A DNA stretch of 64,000 nt from UBA7328 sp965247965 (GTDB lineage: Bacteria; Bacteroidota; Bacteroidia; Chitinophagales; Saprospiraceae), in NCBI GenBank assembly GCA_965247965.1, contig OZ252053.1:5146001-5210000 (forward strand), written 5' to 3'. The stretch's first letter is position 1. Every line of letters begins with the position of its first letter. Below, one piece after another: positions 1 through 8,920 of this stretch. Both the position numbers and the translations under genes were made by a program. The notes beneath the pieces are model-generated. The model saw nothing but the letters and a program-made list of their open reading frames with translations, ran no database searches and was not told the DNA's origin.

Positions 1-1395
1 GTCGACATAATTTCCAGGTCTGAGACCTTCTACTTTAGGAAAAACCATCATTTTATTCTGACTATTTCTTCCTTTAAACTCTCGATCTGATCTTTTGGAA
101 TTGCCTTCTATTAATGCTTCGAAAGTTCTACCAATATCGTTTTTGTTGTGTTGCAGAGATACTTCATTTTGAACTTTAATCACTTCCTGAAGTCTTCTTT
201 TCTTAATTTCCAATGCTATATCATCTTCATACTTGCGTGCAGCTAACGTTCCCGGTCGCTGAGAATAACAAAACATGTAGGACATCGAGTAATTGGCCCA
301 TTCTATCATACTTAATGTGTCCTGATGTTCTTCTTCAGTTTCAGAGCAAAAACCAGTCATAATATCGGATGAAATAGCACAGTCCGGGATAATGTTGTAA
401 ATGGACTCTACTCTTTTTTTATACCAATCTCGATCGTAGGTACGATTCATAAATTTGAGAATTCGGCTATTCCCCGATTGTACGGGGAGATGGATGTAGT
501 CGCAGATATTGTGGTGTTTGGCCACAGTGTATAGCACATCGTCGGTCATATCTTTTGGATGTGACGTAGAGAATCGAACCCGTAATTGAGGACTTACCAA
601 AGCCGTCATCTCCAAAAGCTGAGAAAAACTGACAGATTTTCCGTTTTCAGGATTTTCCCATTTGTACGAATCTACATTTTGGCCCAACAGAGTTACTTCT
701 CGATAGCCCTTGTAGAATAAATCTTGAGCTTCAGCGACAATTGTAAATGCATTACGGCTGCGTTCCCGACCACGCGTGAATGGCACAACGCAAAAAGAGC
801 ACATATTATCGCATCCGCGCATTATGGAGATGAAAGCTGAAACACCATTCGTATCTAGCCGCAGCGGCGCGATATCGGCATAGGTTTCTTCTTTGCTCAA
901 AAAGACATTTACGCCTCGACGGCCGTCTTCTGCTCCTGCAACAAGATTGGGCAAATCGCGATACGCATCCGGGCCGACTACAACATCGATAAGTCGTTCT
1001 TCTTCGAGAAATTTTTTCTTCAACCGCTCTGCCATACAGCCTAATACGGCTACCACTGCTCCATTTCTTTTGCTTTTCTCGAAAATGCGCAGCCGGTTGC
1101 GCACTGTTTGTTCGGCCTTTTCGCGTATCGAGCATGTATTGATTAAGATCAAATCGGAGTCTTCCATATTGCGCGTGGATGAGTATCCCTCTTTAGCAAG
1201 AATAGAAGCTACGATTTCCGAATCGCTAAAATTCATCTGGCAGCCATAGCTTTCGATATAGAATTTTTTTTCACCAATGCTGTCGGATTCCAAAGATTCC
1301 AAGACCTCACCCTGTCTTTCCTCTCGGAGCAGTGTATTACGAGCACCTTTTAAGTCTCTTTGGATTCCTTCAATTGTCGGATTATCGTTGTACAT
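1..1395 (-). CDS. miaB: tRNA-2-methylthio-N6-dimethylallyladenosine synthase MiaB (3' end beyond left edge)
   Basis: Radical-SAM iron-sulfur enzyme that adds a methylthio group to i6A37 of tRNAs reading UNN codons. I translated it by hand: it starts at ATG 1395 and stays open for 465 codons to the edge, so only the last few residues are missing. The N-terminal methylthiotransferase domain has its three cluster cysteines (YGCQMN at C52, NTCSIR at C88, LGCMAER at C120). The radical-SAM motif CDNMCSFC lies near residue 195, and the C-terminal part looks like a TRAM domain cut by the edge. A 40-residue N-terminal extension precedes the first domain. Identification is secure. Confidence 0.95.
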   Translation of the reverse strand, partial: MYNDNPTIEGIQRDLKGARNTLLREERQGEVLESLESDSIGEKKFYIESYGCQMNFSDSEIVASILAKEGYSSTRNMEDSDLILINTCSIREKAEQTVRNRLRIFEKSKRNGAVVAVLGCMAERLKKKFLEEERLIDVVVGPDAYRDLPNLVAGAEDGRRGVNVFLSKEETYADIAPLRLDTNGVSAFISIMRGCDNMCSFCVVPFTRGRERSRNAFTIVAEAQDLFYKGYREVTLLGQNVDSYKWENPENGKSVSFSQLLEMTALVSPQLRVRFSTSHPKDMTDDVLYTVAKHHNICDYIHLPVQSGNSRILKFMNRTYDRDWYKKRVESIYNIIPDCAISSDIMTGFCSETEEEHQDTLSMIEWANYSMSYMFCYSQRPGTLAARKYEDDIALEIKKRRLQEVIKVQNEVSLQHNKNDIGRTFEALIEGNSKRSDREFKGRNSQNKMMVFPKVEGLRPGNYVD

Positions 1396-1479
1396 CTGAT
1401 ATCTTTGAAAAAGGATTGCGAAGATAAGGAATTATGTGAAGGAATGTGACAGAATGGCAGGGAAGATTGATTTATAGCT

Positions 1480-1985
1480 TTAGTTGCGAAATTTTTCCTT
1501 TCCTCCGAACCACATTAATATTTCTTCCCGAGGAATTCTAGTTTTCTGATCGCTTACAAAGGTGTTATAGGAACTATGCAGCCATTCTTCTGGCATTATG
1601 ACAAAGTCATGATATACTGCATTTAGGTTGACATATCGAATTGCATTCAATAGATATTTTTTTCGAGAAACGATTTTGCGCCTAGTATTTTGCCTCAACA
1701 AACTACCTGATCGTTTGTGATATTTATTGAAAGCTTTTGAGTAACCACCTAAAAAATTGTGAACCTGGCGATGAACTATGAAATGAAGCAATTCACTGTT
1801 GGACTGGCCTTCGGGTACAAATGCATTGGGTTGTGTCTTCATTTTCTTTTTAAAAAATTCTAACAAGTCAGCTTCATCTCTGACTCTTACCAAAATGTGA
1901 AAATGATTAGGCATGAGACAATATGCCAGCGTACTCACAACTTCGTTAAGTTTGTCAGCATATTTTCTTAAGAAATAAAGGTAGT
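1480..1985 (-). pseudogene. REP-associated tyrosine transposase (RAYT, Y1/IS200-like), 3' part, split by IS66 element
   Basis: The 3' three quarters of a single-domain HUH transposase. It carries the HUH signature PNHFHIL, and a candidate catalytic tyrosine in GGYSKAFNKY. Joining this part to 3519-3617 across one copy of the 8-bp duplication restores a continuous frame of about 200 residues starting MPKQPLYEPGEVYHVYNHA, the usual length and N-terminus of RAYT proteins. RAYTs cut and join single-stranded DNA at REP palindromes. The gene was therefore intact until the IS66 element arrived. A GTG at 1938 could start an N-truncated product lacking the first 55 or so residues; activity is unlikely. 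Confidence 0.9.
1978..1985. repeat. 8-bp target site duplication, left copy
   Basis: AAGGTAGT directly abuts the left end of the IS66 element and is repeated exactly at 3519-3526. Eight base pairs is the duplication length known for the IS66 family. Confidence 0.95.
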
Positions 1986-3518
1986 GTAACTACTCAGGAG
2001 GTAATATAACGAATAATAATAATGGAGTAAAAAGAGTTATAGGACAATCCAACTCGAACTAAAGATAATAGGGCCGGATAAATTGGACTATTATCGAATC
2101 ACGACTAACAAAACTGGAAAAAGAAAACCAACTTCTTCGAAAGGAGAATAAGTTTTTGCGTGAAGAGAATAAAATTCTATGCCAAGAGATTAGAGAACTT
2201 CGCGAAAAACTGGAATTAGTCCTTAGCCAACTGGCCAAAAAAGAGGTTAAAAAAGACAGCCACAACAGCCACAACCCACCAAGCCAAGACAAGTCAACAC
2301 ATGAGAAAAAAAGTCTGCGTAAGAAAACAGGACGTAAATCAGGAGGACAAAAGGGTCATAAGGGTCATTATCTTGCAATGACAGATAATCCTGATGAAAA
2401 GCACATAGTAAAAAGTGATTACTGTTCAAAATGTGGGGACACAATTGATCAGGAAAAGCAACAATTGGTATCGAAAAGACAAATAGTAGAAATACCTTCG
2501 ATACGCCCCAGATACATTGAATATCAGCAGTATGGATGCCAGTGCGGGCGGTGTGGTCATCTTCAAAAAGGTAGTTTTCCCCAAGGGGTAAAAGCACCGA
2601 TCCAATATGGTAGCAGCGTCATAGCACTGGTCAGCTATTTTAGCGTTTTCCATTATCTTCCCTTCCAAAGAATGACCCAGTTGTTCAAAGATATATTTCA
2701 CTTGCCCATCAGTGAGGGAAGTGTACAGAACTTATTGAAAAAAGCAGCCCAAAAGGCTCGACCCATATACCATGCTATACTCCAACAAATCTTTTCATCG
2801 ACTTACGTCGGTTCGGACGAAACATCTGCTAAAGTAAATGGCGACAAATGGTGGGTATGGGTGTGGCAAAATATGAAAAACACTTACATAAAAGCCACTG
2901 AAAGTCGAGGATTTATAAGTGTCCAGCAAATAATTGGCGATCACTTGTCCCACGCTACAATAGGGTCAGACCGCTGGGCAGCACAACTGAAAATGAAATC
3001 CAAATCCAAACAATTATGCATAGCTCACTTATTGAGAGACCTCATATTTTTGGAAGAATCGGAAAACCAAGTTTGGGCCAGCCAATTTAAGTCCTTGTTA
3101 GAACATGCTTTAGCCTTGCGAAAAAGAACAGAACAAACTCAAACCTTTCAAACCAACCAAAAGGATGCCTATAAATTGGAAAAAAGGCTTGATCGGCTAC
3201 TGTTAAGGCATATCGAAAAAACCGAATTCCCAAAAACTCATTCTTTTCAAAAATCAATGTTAAAAAACAGGAATTACATCTTTCCCTTTTTATACAATTC
3301 TGAAGTCCCACCGGACAACAATTCTTCAGAAAGGGCAATAAGAAATGTAAAAGTAAAACTAAAGGTCTCAGGACAGTTTAAATCGGGTCAGAATATATTT
3401 TGTGTCTTGCGTTCCTGCATCGATACATTAAAAAAAAGAGAGCTCAATGTTTTGGCCTATCTTTACTGCATTGCCAAACTCCCTACTCAAAAGCATTGTT
3501 TGGTACCTGAGTAGTTAC
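1986..3518 (+). mobile_element. Complete IS66-family insertion sequence (1533 bp)
   Basis: The ends are perfect 13-bp inverted repeats (GTAACTACTCAGG at 1986-1998; its complement at 3506-3518), flanked by identical 8-bp direct repeats. A single transposase gene fills it; no tnpA/tnpB accessory genes are present, as in the compact IS66 subgroup. The transposase stop codon lies inside the right inverted repeat. The perfect ends and duplication mean the insertion is recent. It interrupts the RAYT gene. Confidence 0.95.
2156..3514 (+). CDS. IS66-family transposase (TnpC type)
   Basis: DDE transposase of the IS66 family, about 452 residues. It begins with a leucine-zipper-like coiled coil (repeated LRKENKFLREENK pattern), then a basic linker, a zinc-ribbon-like CSKCG / CQCGRCG region, and the catalytic core with YVGSDETSAK (first Asp), AHLLRDL, and NNSSERAIRNVK (Glu) near the C-terminus. 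The listed start is TTG, but the coiled-coil frame stays open upstream to 2072 with no ATG, so the true start may be ATT or ATC further upstream. The stop codon is embedded in the right terminal repeat. Probably functional. Confidence 0.92.
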   Translation: MREENKILCQEIRELREKLELVLSQLAKKEVKKDSHNSHNPPSQDKSTHEKKSLRKKTGRKSGGQKGHKGHYLAMTDNPDEKHIVKSDYCSKCGDTIDQEKQQLVSKRQIVEIPSIRPRYIEYQQYGCQCGRCGHLQKGSFPQGVKAPIQYGSSVIALVSYFSVFHYLPFQRMTQLFKDIFHLPISEGSVQNLLKKAAQKARPIYHAILQQIFSSTYVGSDETSAKVNGDKWWVWVWQNMKNTYIKATESRGFISVQQIIGDHLSHATIGSDRWAAQLKMKSKSKQLCIAHLLRDLIFLEESENQVWASQFKSLLEHALALRKRTEQTQTFQTNQKDAYKLEKRLDRLLLRHIEKTEFPKTHSFQKSMLKNRNYIFPFLYNSEVPPDNNSSERAIRNVKVKLKVSGQFKSGQNIFCVLRSCIDTLKKRELNVLAYLYCIAKLPTQKHCLVPE

Positions 3519-3526
3519 AAGGTAGT
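3519..3526. repeat. 8-bp target site duplication, right copy
   Basis: AAGGTAGT, identical to 1978-1985, directly follows the right inverted repeat of the IS66 element. Confidence 0.95.
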
Positions 3527-3617
3527 TTTCTTCTTCTCCGAAAATATTTTCTCTTCCGTTCGCATGGTTGTATACGTGATAAACCTCTCCTGGTTCGTAT
3601 AGCGGCTGTTTGGGCAT
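3519..3617 (-). pseudogene. RAYT gene, 5' part (start codon to IS66 insertion)
   Basis: ATG at 3617 opens MPKQPLYEPGEVYHVYNHA, the standard N-terminus of RAYT-type Y1 transposases, and runs to the IS66 junction at 3519. From there the frame continues a few codons into the IS and stops. It joins in frame with 1480-1985 across one duplication copy. The catalytic histidines and tyrosine are on the other fragment. Confidence 0.88.
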
Positions 3618-3655
3618 GGTCTGTTTATTTGTTGTTCAAAGTTAGTTAAATTATC

Positions 3656-3688
3656 AAATCATGGTGATTTTGAAAATCACCATGATTT
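3656..3688. repeat. Perfect REP-like palindrome (family AAATCATGGTGATTT)
   Basis: Two 16-base arms, AAATCATGGTGATTTT and its exact complement, are separated by a single G. It lies 40 bp upstream of the RAYT start codon, the usual position of a REP sequence relative to its transposase. A second copy with one arm mismatch is at 15390-15422. Confidence 0.85.
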
Positions 3689-4194
3689 AGCCCTCGAACA
3701 GCCCCCTAATATCATTAACGGCTTCGAACTCAATTATTTATGCAGCCTTCAATCCATAGTTCGAACACGGGATCGTAGAAACGTATCGAGGTAATTTTTT
3801 TCGCCGGCTAATGATTCATTTAGCTATAATTCCAGGTTTGGCATCTTTCTTTTTATAGAATAGTACAGAATTATCCGCTGTAATTCCAATTGGCAGTAAT
3901 AAGGGGGCTCTTGAAAAGGTCTCTGACGTATTTTTAATATAGTACGCATATTAGTACCATACGTTTATGCGTATCATGAAGTTGTTTAATGACTATGTCA
4001 TCTGACGAAGATAACGGCTTGATTCTCAAGAATTTGTAATTTTTGAAATGCATAGCCAAAGCTACGTGTTGAGAAAATTGCTAATAAATTGAGGATCAAT
4101 GTGTTGTCTGCAGGCGATGAGATATGTTTTTAAACAACTTCCATACATTAAGTAAGTAAGTACTATACAAAAGTCCTTTGGATTTTTATCATTC
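3689..4194. other. Intergenic region, nothing recognised
   Basis: About 500 bases, AT-rich, without a convincing reading frame on either strand. A short open stretch (4062-4283, minus) overlaps the next gene out of frame and has no recognisable content. Confidence 0.5.
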
Positions 4195-4644
4195 CTAATC
4201 CTTACACTCACAATACTCACTGCCATACGGACAATTCTCCACCTCATAATCACAAAATTCGATACCAATAAATCCCGAGTCAACGATTCTTATCTTTCTA
4301 TCCAATACACTGACAAGCAAAGGATACGATATCGCTGCCGGTAGGTTCTTTGGGAAGTCTACTGTGACGTTCCATGTCCAGAACAGCTTGTGGAGTGCTT
4401 CGCAAAGAGTATTCATTTCCTTCTCAGAAAGCTTATCGACTGGCGGGAACTGTTCTGCCCGTACTCCGCAATAATGGGAAAATACCGCGTCTCCCTCATC
4501 ATAGTATCCTGCCAGATAGCGCTCTACATCGGCAAAGTGATCTTCTAATGATCCGGAGGAATCGGAATAAAGTGCTTCAGGATCTTGTTCGGGTCGGTGG
4601 CCGGCTTTTATATCGTCGAGGAGTTGAGTGATATATTTTTGCAT
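4195..4644 (-). CDS. Hypothetical acidic cytoplasmic protein, 149 aa
   Basis: I do not recognise a family. The product is acidic, has no signal peptide or membrane segment, and starts MQKYITQLLDDIKAG. The C-terminus is cysteine-rich (EFCDYEVENCPYGSEYCECKD region), which might bind a metal. Codon use and amino-acid composition look like a real gene, and it is followed 40 bp downstream on the + map by a degenerate palindrome and then a small membrane-protein gene on the same strand. The function is unknown. Confidence 0.7.
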   Translation of the reverse strand: MQKYITQLLDDIKAGHRPEQDPEALYSDSSGSLEDHFADVERYLAGYYDEGDAVFSHYCGVRAEQFPPVDKLSEKEMNTLCEALHKLFWTWNVTVDFPKNLPAAISYPLLVSVLDRKIRIVDSGFIGIEFCDYEVENCPYGSEYCECKD

Positions 4645-4652
4645 GGGTGTAA

Positions 4653-4684
4653 AGATTTACTAAATTTTGAAAATTTTGCAAACC
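4653..4684. repeat. Degenerate palindrome related to the GTTTACTAAACTT family
   Basis: TTTACTAAATTTT, a short centre, then AAAATTTTGCAAA form an imperfect inverted repeat. It matches the perfect palindrome at 14599-14631 with several changes and likewise sits between two minus-strand genes. Confidence 0.55.
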
Positions 4685-4909
4685 CTACTTCACATAAAAA
4701 GAAGAATCGACCATCTCTTCCAACACATTCTTAGCGCTGTCAAGATCCTGATTGTATACAGCCTTGATAAACTCCATCTTTTTCTGCGTGATTTTCATCT
4801 CGGCTATTTCTTTTCGCTTGAGCCAGACAATAGACAAGACAGCAATCAGAAGTACTAACCCGATTTTTATGAGTGACTCTTTACTAAACCTCGATTTTAC
4901 GCCTTTCAT
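4685..4909 (-). CDS. Small single-pass membrane protein, 74 aa
   Basis: MKGVKSRFSKESL is followed by one hydrophobic helix (IGLVLLIAVLSIVWL, about residues 15-31), a basic stop-transfer KRKE, and a short helical cytoplasmic tail. This is the topology of many small Bacteroidota inner-membrane proteins. No domain is recognised. It shares strand and spacing with the 4195-4644 gene and may be co-transcribed with it. Confidence 0.6.
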   Translation of the reverse strand: MKGVKSRFSKESLIKIGLVLLIAVLSIVWLKRKEIAEMKITQKKMEFIKAVYNQDLDSAKNVLEEMVDSSFYVK

Positions 4910-5070
4910 GGAGCGTAAAGATATTGTTTGTAGGCATGAGTAGCAGACTATTGACCATTATTACCAATGCTTCTTTGATGAAGATCAAAGAAAGCGAAGA
5001 ATGTTCCAAACCGCTGAACCTGCTATTAATCGTACATTATTTCATACAATTTTTCGCCTGGCCATAAATG

Positions 5071-6162
5071 TCATCTAGCCAAATAGGTCTTTGCCCTTAT
5101 TGCCTGCGGTATCGCATCCTTATGGACCATTACCGAAATTGTCTTGAGTAGGAGGGCATTTTGGGACATGTAGATATAGCCATCAAGGTCATTATCACCT
5201 TCCGAATTTTTCATTATGAAGTACCTTTTACCAACCTCATCCAAAGCAATACCTATAAGGTGCATATTATGATCATCCGTGGTTGTTTTATCTTCAAAGG
5301 TGATTTGCCTTAGATGCTGCGTGATCGGCTTTTTTTCTTGCTCTTTTGACAATTTCAAAAGCCCTGCATTGAAATTAAAGCCAGGTTCGGAAGCGTCCCC
5401 ATCCCAAGCCAGACTGTAACCGGTTTGTAGCCCATGGTCAATTACTTCTTCAAAGTCGTGAATGGGCAGGTTTAAGTATTTATTCTCGTTCCAATTGGCC
5501 GGGATATCTAAAACACATGGCTCGAAAAACTCGTGATGAGTATAGCTTGTGATTTCCACATAATCATCCGAATTGATACCAACAAACTTGTCGGCAAATG
5601 ATCTGGGTGAGTATTCTTCTCCCTTGTAAAGAAAAGTAGCGGGAACCTCACCTAAATACGCCTGCAGGACACCTTCAACTGCTTTTCTCCAGCTATTGGG
5701 TTTTATTCGACCATAGCCCGAGGCGCCTACTGATTCGACCATGGAAGAAAGAAGGTTATCCATTTCGACATGATCGTGTTGCCAATCCTCCTCAATGATA
5801 CCATTGTAAATCACTTCAGGAAGGGCGCCATACTGCTCATAGGCATCCAAAACGCTAAATGTCAAATCACCCGAATCAAAATAGCTTTCGCCTTTCCGTT
5901 CGATAAATTTTTCAGCTTTCCCCATATAAGTCGGAGCAACATAAAAAATCGGTGAAAGAGAAACAGCATCTCGACCCAGGCGAATGGCTTCCGTTTCGAA
6001 AAAAGATGTAGTCGCAAAACTCCAGCAAGTTCCCGATGACTGTTGGTCCTTCAAAGGGGTCGTTGTTACCAGTTGCACAATCTCAAATTGTTCAGTCTGT
6101 TGAGCAGAGGCTTGCAATCCAAGCACAAAGAGAAGCGCTAGGGCGCACAAAGAATTTTTCAT
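5071..6162 (-). CDS. Secreted C1-family (papain/bleomycin-hydrolase-like) cysteine peptidase
   Basis: The ATG at 6162 gives a clean signal peptide (MKNSLCALALLFVLGLQASA, then QQ); an ATG 13 codons upstream would add a non-hydrophobic extension. The active site follows closely: Gln40/41 and Cys46 in DQQSSGTCWSFAT. The catalytic His lies in DDHNMHLIGIA and the Asn in IMKNSEGDND near the C-terminus. Spacing and the bulky insert between Cys and His are closer to the bleomycin hydrolase (C1B) branch than to papain. There is no propeptide of papain type. It probably degrades peptides in the periplasm. About 363 residues. Confidence 0.85.
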   Translation of the reverse strand: MKNSLCALALLFVLGLQASAQQTEQFEIVQLVTTTPLKDQQSSGTCWSFATTSFFETEAIRLGRDAVSLSPIFYVAPTYMGKAEKFIERKGESYFDSGDLTFSVLDAYEQYGALPEVIYNGIIEEDWQHDHVEMDNLLSSMVESVGASGYGRIKPNSWRKAVEGVLQAYLGEVPATFLYKGEEYSPRSFADKFVGINSDDYVEITSYTHHEFFEPCVLDIPANWNENKYLNLPIHDFEEVIDHGLQTGYSLAWDGDASEPGFNFNAGLLKLSKEQEKKPITQHLRQITFEDKTTTDDHNMHLIGIALDEVGKRYFIMKNSEGDNDLDGYIYMSQNALLLKTISVMVHKDAIPQAIRAKTYLAR

Positions 6163-6325
6163 TTTTTCTCTAATGACACTGAGGTATTTGATTGGTTGCA
6201 AGGTTGACCAAATAAATGGGATGACTCATTGGTATTGTTGGTCTCAAACTTCCTGAACTCAGCGTCTAAGACTTTTACTGTCTTTATTCCTCGTGGCTCG
6301 GCTTAGTAGCTAATCCCAATCATCC

Positions 6326-6898
6326 TCATGCCACCGATTCATTGCGGCTGGAAAATCCAAACTTCAACCGCAGTCCGATAATTGGAGACGAGAGGTCCTT
6401 CTCGGTTAATCCCGGGACGTTAATATTATTGACGAATCGATAGCCTGCTTCTATTCCAAATCGAAACCATCTAAGCACGTTGAGTTCCAATCCCAAGTTG
6501 GGTTGAAGAATGAAGACGCTGTCGTCTGTTTCACCCGTCACTTCAAGTTGGCCACCTCCCGCTTGCAGATAAAATATTGGATGCAACACCTGGTGAGAAT
6601 TTGGAGTGTAACCGATAAGGAAATCGCTACCGCCGATATGGGCCGTGCGATTATCCGATAGGTTGAGATCCGTACCGTAACCCGTCCAACCCAGCAGGAA
6701 ATTTTTATTGATCTCGAAAGTGAAAAAGCCTCCTGTGTTGTGGTTAAATTCCTCTTCGAAAGAAGTATAGGCGTTGTAAGAACCACCCCAAATACCTGAA
6801 ATACGGACCTTGCCTTTACCAAAAACGGTTTCTTCTTGAGCGTGAATCGTGGAAAACAGAAAAAAAGAAAGGATGAGTGAAGTGTAGATTGTTTTCAT
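6326..6898 (-). CDS. Outer-membrane beta-barrel protein, 190 aa
   Basis: It begins with signal peptide MKTIYTSLILSFFLFSTIHA/QEE. The mature part alternates aromatic and polar residues (GKVRISGIWGGSYNAYTS, FFTFEINKNFLLGWTGYG, FRFGIEAGYRFV) and ends in a strand-like region, as in small OmpA/OprF-like or opacity-type barrels. No enzymatic motif is visible. It is a single gene with its own leader region; the next gene on this strand is separated by MazEF. Confidence 0.75.
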   Translation of the reverse strand: MKTIYTSLILSFFLFSTIHAQEETVFGKGKVRISGIWGGSYNAYTSFEEEFNHNTGGFFTFEINKNFLLGWTGYGTDLNLSDNRTAHIGGSDFLIGYTPNSHQVLHPIFYLQAGGGQLEVTGETDDSVFILQPNLGLELNVLRWFRFGIEAGYRFVNNINVPGLTEKDLSSPIIGLRLKFGFSSRNESVA

Positions 6899-7109
6899 TT
6901 TGTACGTTTTTAGTATTCAGAAAAGATAGCATAAAAACGAAAGAGAATGAAACAAAGGGAACCGGAAATACCCACTTTAAGACTAGCGTAACTCAATTTT
7001 AGGATAAAAATAAGGAGGGTGTCTACCAAATTTGATCAATCGAATCATCCCAACGGCACAACATTATTTATGTACATTCTTTATATATTGAGCATTAAAA
7101 TATATTTCA

Positions 7110-7343
7110 ATGGTGCAGACACTCAATAAATGGGGTAATAGTCTTGGACTGCGCATTCCTGAGAGCATTGCTAGGAAAAAAATCGGTGTTGGGGACAAGG
7201 TGGAAATTGTTGCCACAGAACAGGGCATTTTGGTCAAACCACAAAGAAAAAAAATGACCTACCAGGAATTGGTAGATTCTATTCCTGATGACTACGAAAT
7301 GGAGGATTTAATTCCTAACATTCTACCCTCTGAGGAATGGTAA
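7110..7343 (+). CDS. mazE: MazE-like antitoxin (AbrB/SpoVT fold)
   Basis: A 77-residue antitoxin. The N-terminal half is a classic swapped-hairpin AbrB DNA-binding domain (KWGNSLGLRIPESIARKKIGVGDKVEI), and the acidic C-terminus (ELVDSIPDDYEMEDLIP) is the part that wraps the toxin. The stop overlaps the mazF start by 7 bp, so translation is coupled. MazE and MazEF complexes normally repress their own promoter. The AT-rich stretch just upstream (7080-7109) is the probable operator/promoter region. Confidence 0.92.
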   Translation: MVQTLNKWGNSLGLRIPESIARKKIGVGDKVEIVATEQGILVKPQRKKMTYQELVDSIPDDYEMEDLIPNILPSEEW

Positions 7344-7681
7344 ATGACTACATCCCGGCCAAGAACGACATTATATACATCAACTTGCATCCACGCCTTG
7401 GAAATGAATTGGCTAAAAGAAGACCGTGTCTCGTTTTATCAGGCAAAGAATTAAATCACAGACTCGGTAGGGTTGTGATATGCCCCATTTCGTCAGTGAG
7501 CCCTAAGATCGGAACTCATATTCCATTGCCGAAAAACCAAAAAGCGAGTGGCACTATAATCGTAGATCAGATTAAATCTCTAGATTGGCGAGCGCGCAAA
7601 GCAGAGAAAGTCGATTTTTTAGGTAGTCAAGAAATATTTGAGATGGTAATTGAGAGATTAAATACTACGTTTGAGGAGTGA
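7337..7681 (+). CDS. mazF: MazF/PemK-like mRNA interferase toxin
   Basis: A 114-residue endoribonuclease of the MazF/PemK family. Hallmarks are the RRPCLVLS strand with the catalytic Arg, VICPISSV, the conserved TIIVDQIKSLDWRARKAE stretch, and a C-terminal helix (EIFEMVIERLNT). It cleaves mRNA at short sequence motifs when MazE is degraded. The length is full and no frame damage is seen, so the module appears functional. It converges with the outer-membrane gene at 7705-8742. Confidence 0.93.
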   Translation: MVNDYIPAKNDIIYINLHPRLGNELAKRRPCLVLSGKELNHRLGRVVICPISSVSPKIGTHIPLPKNQKASGTIIVDQIKSLDWRARKAEKVDFLGSQEIFEMVIERLNTTFEE

Positions 7682-7704
7682 GTGGCGCCATAAATTCCGA
7701 CTTG

Positions 7705-8742
7705 TTACTTTCCCTCTACAAACTTAGCAGAAGGCGTAATAAATATTCCCAATTTGAAATATAGGCTACTGGCTTGAGTAGCCGAAACGAAGACGTTGTT
7801 GCTGGCCTGAAACCTGAAATCGTTAATGAAGTTGGTTTGAAATCCAATGGTTCCGTCTATCCAAATCCATGACTTTATTTTTTGCTGTACGTAGACACTC
7901 ATAAGCAATTCTGCATCATTGAATGCAAGTTTTCGAGATTGCCCATTGAGTGAAGGAACAGAATCGAATGAGTACGATGAACTTCGGTAGTCCAAGCCGA
8001 TGAGCATGATAGTATTTGGGTTGATATTGTATCTCGCTTTTAGTTTAGTCGGAATAATAGTTTCAATGCCCCACTTACCGCTAATCGTGTAATTCACAAA
8101 GCCAAATGGAAGGACGCGGATCGAGTGACGTCGAAAGTTATCCGCAGCAACGAGCCCAACTCCCCATTCCAGATTATCTGATTTTTTAAAGCCAAGACCG
8201 ACTACGCCGTTGTAAATCGCGTATCGACTTCCAAAATCCACCAAGCCTCGATAAACCCCATTAAAAGAAGTGGTAAAGCCCGAGGAAAAGTAGGCCGTCT
8301 CCGAAAGAGGCACTACAAACCGAATGCCAAATGAATTGCTCTTAAGTCTTTCGCCGTCAAGGTCGCCAAAAAAAGTATCTAGGCGGTCATTGATATTAAT
8401 GGTACGAAAAAAGTCGTATTGATATCTGTACGAGAGAAGAAGTTTGAAATTGGGTTTTAGGATCAAAGGTATTTTGATTCCCAATCTAAAATCATTGAAA
8501 TTGTCAATTTTCGCGACTTCGTTCTTCTCCTGATCGCGCGACCGAAAAGAACGGTCAGAACGTATTCCGTAACTTAATTCGATCCCTTTGGTTTTGGATG
8601 CATTGATTACTCCGGGTTGACACAGGCATTTTATATCAATAGCCGTACTTGAAATATCCTCACCAATAATAACGGGTGATTGGCCAAAGCTCAGACTGAC
8701 AATCAGAAATAATATCGGTAGACAATGGGCCCTCTTGCGCAT
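7705..8742 (-). CDS. Predicted outer-membrane protein with signal peptide, 345 aa
   Basis: The signal peptide MRKRAHCLPILFLIVSLSFG/Q leads into a protein built of beta strands (ELSYGIRSDRSF, FKLLLSYRYQYDFF, NSFGIRFVVPLS, EWGVGLVAADNF) with an aromatic-rich C-terminus. The pattern fits an outer-membrane barrel or transport-associated porin of Bacteroidota; no specific family was recognised. A CLCQPG motif near residue 40 of the precursor could be a disulfide. Confidence 0.7.
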   Translation of the reverse strand: MRKRAHCLPILFLIVSLSFGQSPVIIGEDISSTAIDIKCLCQPGVINASKTKGIELSYGIRSDRSFRSRDQEKNEVAKIDNFNDFRLGIKIPLILKPNFKLLLSYRYQYDFFRTININDRLDTFFGDLDGERLKSNSFGIRFVVPLSETAYFSSGFTTSFNGVYRGLVDFGSRYAIYNGVVGLGFKKSDNLEWGVGLVAADNFRRHSIRVLPFGFVNYTISGKWGIETIIPTKLKARYNINPNTIMLIGLDYRSSSYSFDSVPSLNGQSRKLAFNDAELLMSVYVQQKIKSWIWIDGTIGFQTNFINDFRFQASNNVFVSATQASSLYFKLGIFITPSAKFVEGK

Positions 8743-8887
8743 ATCTAAGATTTCCTTTTCCTAAACGGTCAAAGATTGAAAAATTATTGCCGAAAATAGA
8801 TGTAAAGATTTCGGAATGAGGTCTATTTTGCACAAGAATAATTCTTGAAAATCAAAATGAGGTTCACTATGTTGATGATTTCGTGCC

Positions 8888-8919
8888 TGTCCGCCGTCTA
8901 CCGTTGGCCGTGTACCGTT
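8888..8919. repeat. Dispersed repeat, family ACGGCCAACGGTAGACGGC, copy 1
   Basis: On the minus strand it reads ACGGCCAACGGTAGACGGCG. It lies directly downstream of the histidine kinase stop. The same string occurs at 41796-41829 at the end of the FGE gene. Confidence 0.7.
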
Positions 8920-8920
8920 C

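Noticed and set aside
4936..5067. 43-codon plus-strand ORF between two minus-strand genes
   Set aside because: No family, no plausible promoter or ribosome binding site seen, and length is within chance expectation.
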